The notes under the pieces were generated by a model. It worked only from the letters and a program-made list of their open reading frames with translations, made no database searches and was not told where the DNA came from. DNA of 64,000 nucleotides, from contig CM068371.1 of NCBI GenBank assembly GCA_034769895.1, positions 407,261,969-407,325,968 on the forward strand, given 5' to 3'. A program made the position numbers and the translations under genes. Positions within the stretch are counted from its first letter, which is position 1. The number at the start of each line of letters is the position of its first letter. This DNA is from Magicicada septendecula. Lineage: Eukaryota; Arthropoda; Insecta; Hemiptera; Cicadidae. Shown here in pieces: positions 19,774 to 29,762 of this stretch.

Positions 19774-22145
19774 AGCTCACCAGACACTGAAACATGAAAT
19801 CAAAATATCAAATAGTGGCCTTGTATAATACCATATCCCTGACTGATCTGGTTCCCTTCAGCTGTGCGCTGGTTTCCGTTGTAACGTATCAAAATTATCG
19901 TTACATAAATATAATATCAAATACCCACAATGAAAATCTACCATGAACATATCTAAGCCAATATAGCCAAACACACCAACAAAATGAAAGACAACACTAA
20001 AATGTAGAAGTAAATTGTATATCCATGGATAAATAATGTTGAAGAAAATAAGCACCGTAGAAGGAAGAAATTATAATTGAATAAATCATCAATATTATCA
20101 CAAGAGGAAGAGTGAACCAAGCAACTACGTTAGCAACCAGGACCCAATAGATCCAATAAGTGAGGGAAAATATCCAATAAGTGAGGGAAAATATCCAATA
20201 AGTGAGGGAAAAATATATATAAGAAGAGGAAAAAATCTATATATAAGAAGGGGAAGAATATATATAATAAATAATGAAAATATTTAATAATGAACAAGAA
20301 AATGACATTACCAGTGTGAAGAAGACACGATAAATAAGGAAAGTATTTAATAAATGAAGAAAATACCCGGAAAATAAGAAGATAATACTGCCAGTATGAA
20401 GAGTACCAAATAAGTGAGTAATGATACCGCAACAAGGAAGAACCTGAAGGAAAACAAAGTGACCAAGAACAAAGTATTGACAATATAATAAGCAGCCACA
20501 GACAATAATAGTGAGTTACTTACAGTGAATTGATTAATACCAAAATACCACGATCTCAAACAAACTAACACAAACAATAAAACTGTAGTGTTTATAGAAA
20601 GTGAAAATAATAAGTAATAACAAAGATATACAACAATCTCAAATAAACAACACAGACAAAAAGTGTATTATTAATGAGACAAAACGTATAATAAAGTAAA
20701 ACATTATAAATATCACAAGTAAACTGAAATTCAGTACAAAAAATAACTGCTCAATTATGAAAATAAATGGAACTATTTACCAGTAAATACCATGACTGAC
20801 ATAAATATAGAATCTTTACAAAATCATACATTTAAATATCAGGAGAGTGAAAAGTAAAGTCAATACAGAATGTAATTCATAGTATATAAGAAATAAGACA
20901 GCATGTATTAGATGAAAGAACAATCAACCCAAACCAAGCGTAAACACCCAATATGTATGTCAATAACCAGTTAGAATTAGATAACAATATGTGAACAAAT
21001 AGTATATAATAGAAGTAAAATAAAGAAAACTATTGTACTAGATAATAATAATAATAATCATAGTAAATATATATGGAAATAAGCAAGAAACTAAACTAAT
21101 ACATATAAGCATTGTTGTCATTCAGTAGTATACACATAACCTCAACTGAACAGAATCTGATACACAGAATCATAAATAACAATTAGAAAAACACTGACAA
21201 AAGTATTTACATGATGCAACAACCAAACTAGAATAAATAATAAACAGAATAAACCCAGTATGAACTAAGGAACACAAATATATACCTTATATTGTTTAAA
21301 CAAATCATAGCCAAATTACCAAACCACAGGGTGACTGACAGAATTACATAAAAAACTCAAACCATTAACAAACGTTAAATACATGAATTTATGTAATAAT
21401 AATAATAATAATAAACAATAATACATGTCAGATGGAATTAGATGTAAATAACAATCCAACAGAAAATTGTGAATAAGTAGCACAGCAGGGAATATTAAAT
21501 ACCCAAGATAAGCTATAGACAAAGTCTAAAGACAAATTAATGGATGAAAATACATCCCTATGTGACAGTACAGAAATCAATATAGGGAAATATTGGTACA
21601 GACGATTAATTTTATTGTGTTTCATATGTCAAAATGGGGTTTTTTTATTTTATTAAATTTATTTAAACGTGTGATTACCAGTCCCATGTAAAATACGACT
21701 GCAGTTGAACAAAGAACAGCTACGTAAACTTTTGGAGTAGAGTGTAGTTTGGAATGCAACACTCTGTCATGAAATCCAGTATTTGTCACGTACGGCTATG
21801 CGCACACCTGCAGCGGGGCCCAACAACTACGCCTCAAGATATTAAACCGATGCCGTAAAATGGCCAAGATGCAAGATCTCATTGCCATGTGCGTCCGTGA
21901 CGACGGAAATGAAATCAAAGCCACACCTACAAAATCCTTCCTTATCGTCGACTTGCAGCAATAATAACCACGTGGCGCGTCCACAAAGCCATGCACTGTG
22001 AACTGTGACCAAAAAATTTATAACCTGGAGGCAGTGGCTTCCTATTGAGCAACCAGTGGTGGGGAAGTTCGTTGGCGCTCTCAGCCTCAGTCGTGAATAA
22101 TTGTTACCCCGGCCGGGAGGACAAAAAATTTCGTGGGCCCCAAAT
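19774..22145 (-). mobile_element. Probable remaining internal region of the inverted element
   Basis: Up to about 19880 it still aligns, inverted, with 955-1050 and 15992-16080. Beyond that it is AT-rich, with stops in all frames, (TAA)n-like runs near 21044 and 21391, and no recognisable domain. At about 22133-22145 the minus strand reads a CA end followed by TTTGGGGCC, reminiscent of an LTR end plus primer site. This would close the internal region there, but no matching 5' LTR could be confirmed. Hydrophobic minus-strand frames around 20130-20577 are complements of A-rich sequence. Confidence 0.35.
20151..20213. repeat. Three tandem copies of a 21-bp repeat
   Basis: ATCCAATAAGTGAGGGAAAAT occurs three times in succession (20151, 20172, 20193), essentially identical. 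Confidence 0.9.
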
Positions 22146-22425
22146 GTTTTCTTTTAACCATAGAAAGTGAAAAATCAACCGAAAAGTGAAGCAGTATTTC
22201 AAGAATGTGGGATAAATAATTTGGAGTGAATAAAACCAAAATAACAAAATCTAATGAACGTTCGGACATACTATCAGTGTAGCACGTGGCGACGGAGAGG
22301 AATACCGATGGCTAAGTAGAAACAACAAAATTCAAAGTTATAATTTTATTAAGTAATCAAATGATCTCAAATGTTATCAGTCAATTGTACCATATTCTAT
22401 AGTATGGGGCATATAGCGTGTGTGT

Positions 22426-22469
<44 letters not shown>

Positions 22470-24035
22470 GGCATTCTAACAGAGATTGAGGCGGTGGTTT
22501 ATGTTTATAATTTTAGAAACGTAGTAAATCAAATCAAATATAAATGCAGAATATTTAAAATGTCTTTGTGTCGAGCCACTTCCAGAATTTAAAAAATGAA
22601 AGTTAATAAATAATTGTAGAAGCGGAAGTGTACAGCCGCTGTTTTGTTGTAGGTCTAAGATTCCATTGTGTGGTGTAACTGTGAATAATGATAATTTAGA
22701 AAAATTAAACAAAAGTTTTCTTTTCACTATATATGTTGTTAGAGTATTTATTTCGTACCCCACACTGTTTCTGGCCTCGCTTAAGAACGAACCCTGGGAC
22801 CGTAGTGAGAAGTTAATAGTGATAAGTACATAACTATGAAGCATTATTATTAATAAATAATAAGCAATAAAATTTTATTTGTTAACACCTAATACAAAAT
22901 GAATAATAAAACAAGAGTGTCAATATGACAGGACACATAACATGGTGTAATAAAACCATTCAATGTAAATAAACGAAGCTATATTAATAAATACAAAGTT
23001 GCACAAAAGGTGTAGCATCATTTGATGTACAAACCAAGGACAAAAGAATTCTGTTAGAATAATATATATGTTAGAACTGATAAGAAATAATGCAAGGCCT
23101 ACTCGCCTGAAAATGCATTAAGAAATATTGTAAATATTTAGTATTTAAGGAATAGTTGATAAGATATAATGACTTTAACTATTAACAGTGAATGATATAA
23201 GTATCATGTGATACTATAGAGTGGAAAAAACTTATATTTAAATAAGAACCACAAAAAGTGCATCGACGGAAGGGTAAATAAGTTAACCGTGGACAGAATT
23301 AGTGCTTGAGTGGACTCAAAATAAAGAGCAGAGCATCCGAAATAACGTGATACCCTTAGTTTCCAAATCAGAGATGTATTAACAAAGTTATAAACGATCA
23401 TAATTTTTTAATCACTTCCAAAAGAATTTATAGCGTCACTTTTGTACTCTCAAACCCAAAACCAGATGCTTGGAAATAAAATTTCTTAATTTATTATGAC
23501 GTTTGGGTATGAGATTAATCGATTTCCAGCCAATAAGAAACGCTGATTTCAGCAGACGCCGATTGAGGCAGCGAAGGAGAGCATTATTAAGAAACTGATC
23601 GTCAACGCTGACAGAACGTGTCTTCGACGAGACGATTTTTTTTCAAAATGTGCGCGTTCCCCAGTTAGTAAACAATTGCATCTAACCCAACTTATGTGTT
23701 AATAACCTTAAACGTGTGAAGTGTAACCAGTGATATGAAACAGTGAAACATACCATTGCCAGTGTGTAATATTGGCAATGATGAGTGAAGTAATAAGGGA
23801 GTATTTAGAATTAGTGACATTTTAATGAATTTTAAATGATTATCAAATAATAAATTTTGGTGTTGATACCACGTTAGTCAAGTACATTTATACATGACTA
23901 ACCTCAATAATGATTATTAATTAACAAGTTATTGAACAAAAGTTCTCAGTTTTATTTATTATATAAAATATTATTATTTTTAAAAAAGAGTTGCAAATTA
24001 AATTACTACTTAACCAATACTGATGTAAACATAAA
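22146..24035. other. Unassigned AT-rich sequence left of the array
   Basis: No gene or clear element was recognised here. It contains a (GA)n tract and a more G+C-rich patch with CpG sites at about 23540-23670. It stops abruptly at 24036, where homology to the array LTR begins. It may include a truncated LTR of the inverted element or flanking host DNA. Confidence 0.4.
22424..22465. repeat. (GA)n microsatellite
   Basis: A nearly pure run of about twenty GA dinucleotides, preceded by a short TG run. Confidence 0.95.
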
Positions 24036-24301
24036 GCCTGAACAGTAACAACATAAACATACAATATACTAACTCATATTGTACACTACTCAGTCAGGAC
24101 AGATTTAATTAATATAAATTGTTAGAGATAAGAACATATTATACTTCTCATTAATTTTTTATTACAAATTAACACTCACAGCAGGTGACTGGCCACCCAC
24201 AGAACAACAGTACATTAACTTACTAATAACTTATATGTTAATAAACAGAGTGGATAAGGACAGATAGAAAATTCACTATCACTAATACCATTGATTTAAC
24301 A
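24036..24301 (+). repeat. Array LTR 0, truncated (last 266 bp only)
   Basis: It matches the 3' end of the complete array LTRs (for example 29404-29669), starting at GCCTGAACAG. Upstream sequence is unrelated to the array LTR. It ends TTTAACA, four bases before the TGGCGC primer site. Confidence 0.9.
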
Positions 24302-24304
24302 AAT

Positions 24305-24324
24305 TGGCGCTCAACTTGTAGGGC
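24305..24324 (+). promoter_or_regulatory. Primer binding site, array copy 1 (repeated in every unit)
   Basis: TGGCGCTCAACTTGTAGGGC follows the LTR end by three bases. The same site is present at the corresponding place in all eight units. The first ten bases equal the family 1 site at 2690. The primer tRNA is not certain. Confidence 0.65.
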
Positions 24325-24365
24325 TTGAGTTAAGTAAAAAATCGACTACATCGCTATTACTTAAC

Positions 24366-25163
24366 TTGAGCAGGCGACTATTAGAGGCACAGGAATGCAT
24401 ACAAGAGGTGTTTCAAAAAAGGATGGCGAAGGACCAAGAAACGGAAGAAGATAGACGGGAAGAAGAAGTAGAGATAGTTACAGACATCGAAAAGGAACAA
24501 CAGGCGGGTGACAATGAGGAAGCCAGAGGAGGCCTGGATTTACAAAAATTATGGGAATTAATTAAAGAAGATAATAGACAAACTAATGAGAAAATAGACA
24601 GTATTAAAGAAGATTCCAAGAAACAGAAGGAAGAATTAAATAAAAAATTGGAAGAAAACTCAGAAAAGCTAGAAAATAAAATAGACAGTATAAAAGAAAA
24701 CTCACAGAAACAAAATGAAATTTTGAGTGAGAACTTAATCAAAATAATGAACGAGAATTTTGATAAGAATAAAGAGGAAACTAATGAGAATAACCGACAA
24801 ATAAATGAAAGCTTAAACCAAATTAACGAAAGGTTTGACAGGAACTACGAGAGCTTAAGGCAGATTCAGGAAAACAACAAACAAATAGACGAAAAAATTG
24901 AAAACAGTAATAAGGATTTGCGGCAAATTATAAATGAACAAAACCAAGCGTTGAGAGAAGTCATAAATGAAAGGATTTCAAATGTCAATGAAACACTTAG
25001 CAAAAGGGTGGATGATTACGAAGAGGAAGTAAGACAGCAGATAGCTGAAACCAAGGTAGGTCTAGAAAAGACGGATGAAACCATCATACAACTCGGAGTG
25101 GAAGTAGAGGCCAGAATAAACCAAATAGAAAACAATAACGAAACTAGAGTAAAAGAGGTATGA
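24366..25163 (+). pseudogene. Array copy 1, ORF1 (coiled-coil Gag N-terminus), truncated by nonsense
   Basis: The likely start is the ATG at 24423 (Met-Ala-Lys-Asp), which has A at -3 and G at +4 and is kept in all copies. This copy has one more base just upstream (C followed by six A) than the others, so its frame stays open further upstream without an ATG. A CGA codon present in the other seven copies is TGA here (25161-25163), removing about the last 70 residues. It also has private changes such as Asn for Asp in the Arg-Phe-Asp-Arg-Asn-Tyr stretch. It is the most diverged copy of ORF1. Confidence 0.75.
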
Positions 25164-25372
25164 CTAGAAACCCAAGAAAAATTACACGAAGTACAAATTA
25201 ACATAGCTGGAAGAATAGAGCTAGTTAACAATGAAATAACACAAATAAAAACTCAAGTGGATCATAATAAAGGGGCCGTTGAAAATATACAAAATCAGGA
25301 GTTGATTAATATGAAGAAGTCTATCGAAAATTTACAAAGTAGACCAATGTACCTGGCACACCAGAGGAGTGT

Positions 25373-26116
25373 TTGGTAAACAAACTATCATACCATTTCG
25401 AAGAAGAAATAGTTCGCACTAGACGCAGTGGGCAAGTGAAGACAGTAGGAGCGATGGAAACATTGTTAGCCAGCTATGAAATGGAAGACTATTATCAGAG
25501 GTCTCGAAGACAAAATGACTATTCGAACAATAGGAGAGAAGAGCAAAATAGAGAACCGCGTCAGGGAGTGAATAGGTATAACCATAATAATTATAACCGA
25601 AATGTTAATAACAATTATATGAATAACAACTACCGCAATAATAATTATCAAAACAATAACCATTATAATAACCCTAATAATAACCGGTACAGCACAGGCC
25701 GAAGGAATTTTGACAATGGAAGAGGCTATTGGAATAGTAACCGAGGGAACGATGACGGAAGAAATCAACCCAGAAATAGGAGCGTCGAAAATGATGGAGG
25801 AAGCAGGGAACAAAGGAGAGACATACCCTCGGAAAATCAACCAAGTAATGACCAGGGAACCCATATAGCTCGAATAAACTACATCATGGCTGATGAGAGG
25901 GATAACCAAGAGGACTATCGTGGAAACCGTAAACCTAATCCCGATTCTGGGAATGCTGAGGGAAGGAATAGACGGAACGAAGAGGACATAGAACCGTATG
26001 TGTATGATCCATACTGTGACGATCCCATAGAAAGATTTACAACCGTATATTATCTACGGAATCCACCAGAATACCATATTGGTAGAGCAGCCCGAACAGC
26101 GGCCAATACAGGATAG
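25373..26116 (+). CDS. Array copy 1, ORF2 (Asn/Arg-rich nucleocapsid-like Gag tail)
   Basis: The frame is open from about 25343 and has no ATG start; 25373 is a TTG. The first residues (Val-Asn-Lys-Leu-Ser-Tyr-His-Phe-Glu) resemble the last helix region of a gypsy-type capsid. They are followed by a Leu-Leu-Ala-Ser-Tyr-Glu segment. Residues 45-130 are Asn/Tyr/Arg-rich with many Asn-Asn-Tyr motifs, then Arg/Asp/Gly-rich to residue 200. The end contains Pro-Tyr-Val-Tyr-Asp-Pro-Tyr and a Tyr-His-Ile-Gly stretch. There is no CCHC knuckle. The basic Asn-rich part is a plausible RNA-binding region. The sequence is identical to copy 2. Confidence 0.6.
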   Translation: MVNKLSYHFEEEIVRTRRSGQVKTVGAMETLLASYEMEDYYQRSRRQNDYSNNRREEQNREPRQGVNRYNHNNYNRNVNNNYMNNNYRNNNYQNNNHYNNPNNNRYSTGRRNFDNGRGYWNSNRGNDDGRNQPRNRSVENDGGSREQRRDIPSENQPSNDQGTHIARINYIMADERDNQEDYRGNRKPNPDSGNAEGRNRRNEEDIEPYVYDPYCDDPIERFTTVYYLRNPPEYHIGRAARTAANTG

Positions 26117-27208
26117 TTAAGATAAATTATTTGGAATCAATTAAAAAACCACAAAATTCTAAAAATAAGTAAGAACATCTTACCGTATATTTCAAAAGAA
26201 ATTATTTTGAACCAATAGTCATAAAAGAAGAGAAAGACAGGTAATAACCATAATAATTATGTGAATAACCATATTAATCAGGATAATTACAATGATAAGA
26301 ACAATGAAGACTAGTTGCTATTTAAGAAGGGTTAGAAATGAGTTAGATGAAGGAAGAATATGCCAATACAATGTATGATAAGGAGGAGATTCAGTGTTTA
26401 ACTGCAGAAGTAAATGGGAGTGAATCAAAAATAATAAAATACATATGCTAAAGTATAATTAATTGAGAGCACGGAACTAAGAAGAATTTACAATAAATGT
26501 TGAACAGCTTTAACTACTATACCTGTGAATAATATGATAATTGGAACTACAGAACAACGAGATAAATAAGTTACAAAAAAGTATTAGGATACTTCAGAAA
26601 TAATAGTGTAATCATCCCCACAGTAATTTTTTGTAGCGAATAGGCTAACTTTGAAGATTGTAATTATTTGTGATATGTTGTGACTGAATCCAACAATCAT
26701 TTTGCCTGAGCAGAGATGAAGTTCCTCTGGTCTCAGAAGATATAGTTAGGGAAACGGCAGAGTAATGGAAGCCAAGAGTGCCCCTCTGATTCCGTACCAG
26801 CTATGATATTAGGGAAAAATGTTAGGGAAATATAGTATTTTAGGGATTATACACCAAGCGAGGGAATTGAATATAAATATGACAATAAGAAATGATGGCG
26901 TAATAAGTTAGAAGAAGTTAAAAGTTCCAGAGAAAAAAGACAGGTCTACAACTGAGTGAGGTACCAGTAGAGAATTTAATGACAAGATATACAATGAGTA
27001 TCGACACAGTTTTCCAGTGCAATTAAAAGTTTAAGGAGTATAAATATAAAATAAATCCCAAAGAACCCATTGAATTACATACTAAAGCAGAAATACAATG
27101 AAGAACTGAAACCATTATAAGCTGATAATTTTATCAAACAAATATTCCAAGGCATGAAAAATATAAGTTTATTTTACCCAAACCACATTCAGCTAAAATA
27201 AATTTCTT
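26117..27208 (+). other. Non-coding tail of array copy 1 internal region
   Basis: About 1.1 kb without a long ORF, repeated in all units. At 26243-26314 a 23-codon stretch again encodes Asn/His/Tyr-rich sequence ending in TAG, like the middle of ORF2. Further on there are only short coding-like scraps (for example an Ile-Leu-Gly-Lys-Asn segment near 26810 that faintly recalls a protease). No reverse transcriptase or integrase motif was found. Confidence 0.6.
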
Positions 27209-27224
27209 TTGGAGGGGGAGTATA
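27209..27224 (+). promoter_or_regulatory. Polypurine tract, array copy 1 (repeated in every unit)
   Basis: TTGGAGGGGGAG followed by TATA precedes the TGTAACG start of the LTR. Equivalent tracts precede the LTR starts at 32592, 37959, 43329, 48703, 54077 and 59451. Confidence 0.85.
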
Positions 27225-29669
27225 TGTAACGTAATGAAACTAAGGTCCCCTACGTTACATAAAGATTTATAATTATCAAAATAAAAAAACACTAATTGTC
27301 CGTTGCAATAAAGGTCAGAAAAGTAAACCCTTATTAAATAAACAAATAAATGACAACACATATGAGTACAAGGTAATAGAAAAAATAAAAATGTTTATAA
27401 ATACAAACTATGAAGTGGTCAGTGGAAAGTGTAAGCGATAAACATAGTTCAAATAAAGTAAAATACTATAGACAGTTTAGACTAATCAATTAATTAACTG
27501 AGAGTAGACTAATTAATTGGTATTTAATATTTTATAATAACGTGCATGTTATTATGTTTTATCATGTTGTTTTGTTATCAAGGTATTTATGTTGTCTTTT
27601 GTATGTAGCAGGTGTGAAGCAATTGCTTTAAGAAAGTATCAATTGATTGATGTTAATTTCATTTATGTTAAACTTTATAAGAGTAAATATTTTGGTGCTT
27701 ACTTTAAATAAATAATAGAGGTATTGCTAGATTATATTTGTAAACTGGGCCAGGAAGGCAATAATTGTTGATAAGATGCCAAAGGGTTATTGTAATTATG
27801 TTATAAACAGATGAAGGGTTCAATACTAAAATAAATAATGATAAATTAAAATCCGAATGAAATAAAAATAGAATGACTGGCCATAAGCCAGTGACATATT
27901 GTACAGGAAGTCAGGTCAGAAAAGTTAAATAACTAAAAAATGCAAAAACATTCAATGTAATATAATAAATTAAATGAAAACAGTAGTAGTAATTAAATAA
28001 AAGATAAGTGACTTAAAATACAAAAAATCATAACACATGTAATAGAACAAATAGGCCTAAAATTAGTATTTTGTAATGAGAAGATAGTACTTGTTAGACT
28101 AAGAAGATCAAGAAAAAAATATAGCAAAATGTATATAATTTAATAACAAAGATTATTTGAAAGTTTTATATGATGTAGTGTAACTTTAGTAAGGGAGTAT
28201 TTTATTAAGTAAGGGCAAGAACATTTTTTAATTATGGCTCTAGGATAACAAATATTATCCAATAATAGAACGAAGACTGGTTGTCAAGGACGACAAAATG
28301 CAAGAAATTTTGTTTATTCAGACTCAATTGTTATATATGAACGAGAACAGTTCAGTTGTCACGAATCTAGAAAAAAAGAAAATCTAATGAAATAATTTAT
28401 TGTAAATCAAAATTAATAACGATTAACTAACAGAAAGGACAGTTGATTGACTTTCGAGGGTTATCAATCAGAGAATATAATTCAACCTACCGATAAAATT
28501 AAATAAAAATCCTAAAGAATAAAAATTACTAATCAACTACAGTCAATGAGTAATAATGAAATTTAATAATAAATAAATGAAGACACCCAAGACCAGGAGA
28601 AGTCAAAGTAATTAAGTATTTAAAAACGAAAAGAAAGAAAATTAAAATTACGCCCTGAACCTCACTTTTCATGACTAAGCGAAGAACTAATACTACACAA
28701 AATCCGTTGGGACCCGTAACCACCAGAAACACAAACATTAGCGAAGATCAAGAACTGGAACTTCCACTACATCCTGGGACACCAAGACCAAACTTTTATT
28801 GAGAAACTGGAGACTGACATATTTCAGACATTCGTTCATCATTCTGCTCCCAGCCTTAGTCTAGCGAACGCAGCCATTACGAGTAACTTTGTCAACATAC
28901 GGTAAAACTCAGCTCATGTTTAAACTTTAATTAATAAGATTTTATGATTAAATTGTAATACCTTGTAATCTTATCTTGCATTTTCTGGCCTTACTAATAG
29001 TCACAAGAACTCCATGTACCCTGAGATTAAGAAAAATTAACAATATAATTAAATTTAAAACATCGAAACCCGAATTCAATAACTAATCGATTCATTCCAG
29101 TGTGATCGATGTGTTGTATCTGTGCCAAGAGAAAACATCTGTTTTGAAAAAAAAATAAAAATAAAGTATCTTTCCTGAAACTGATGAGTTATTATTATTT
29201 GTTGACGATTTAGTGTGTTTCGAAGAATTTATAGCGTATAGAGGGAGAAACGAGAGGAACACAAGGCTTAAAACAACTTAACCTATAATAACCGGCTGAC
29301 TATAAACCATAGCGCTAGCTGGCGTACAACTGTTGAATTACGAGAGAAGAGAAAACTAATTCACAGCTCCTACTCTCCTCTCTCAATGCTTGGTTCAGAC
29401 TAGGCCTGAACAGTAACAACATAAACATACAATATACTAACTCATATTGTACACTACTCAGTCAGGACAGATTTAATTAATATAAATTGTTAGAGATAAG
29501 AACATATTATACTTCTCATTAATTTTTTATTACAAATTAACACTCACAGCAGGTGACTGGCCACCCACAGAACAACAGTACACTAACTTACTAATAACTT
29601 ATATGTTAATAAACAGAGTGGATAAGGACAGATAGAAAATTCACTATCACTAATACCATTGATTTAACA
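27225..29669 (+). repeat. Array LTR 1
   Basis: The 2445-bp LTR starts TGTAACGTAATG after the polypurine tract and ends GATTTAACA before the next primer site. The first 35 bp contain a perfect 9-bp inverted repeat (TGTAACGTA 27225-27233 and TACGTTACA 27251-27259). TATAAATA at 27396 with TCAGTG at 27419 is a possible core promoter. It has no coding capacity; minus-strand frames inside (such as 28529-28738) recur in each LTR only because the LTRs are copies. Confidence 0.9.
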
Positions 29670-29762
29670 AATTGGCGCTCAACTTGTAGGGCTTGAGTTA
29701 AGTAAAAAATCGACTACATCGCTATTACTTAACTTGAGCAGGCGACTATTAGAAGCACAGGA

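Noticed and set aside
17459-24035. A complete inverted element with two matching LTRs
   Set aside because: The region right of about 22146 does not match the proposed LTR at 17459-19506, so only the 3' half is supported.
25466-25909. Minus-strand 147-codon frame rich in Ile and Val, recurring in every array unit
   Set aside because: It is the complement of the Asn-rich part of ORF2 (AAT/AAC read as ATT/GTT). It repeats only because the unit repeats.
26780-26850. Protease-like Ile-Leu-Gly-Lys-Asn scrap in the array internal tail
   Set aside because: Only five or six residues in one frame with stops around it; too weak to call a protease fossil.
27134-27361. Minus-strand 75-codon frame at the internal/LTR junction of each unit
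   Set aside because: It crosses the polypurine tract and LTR start, and is not explained by any known element gene.
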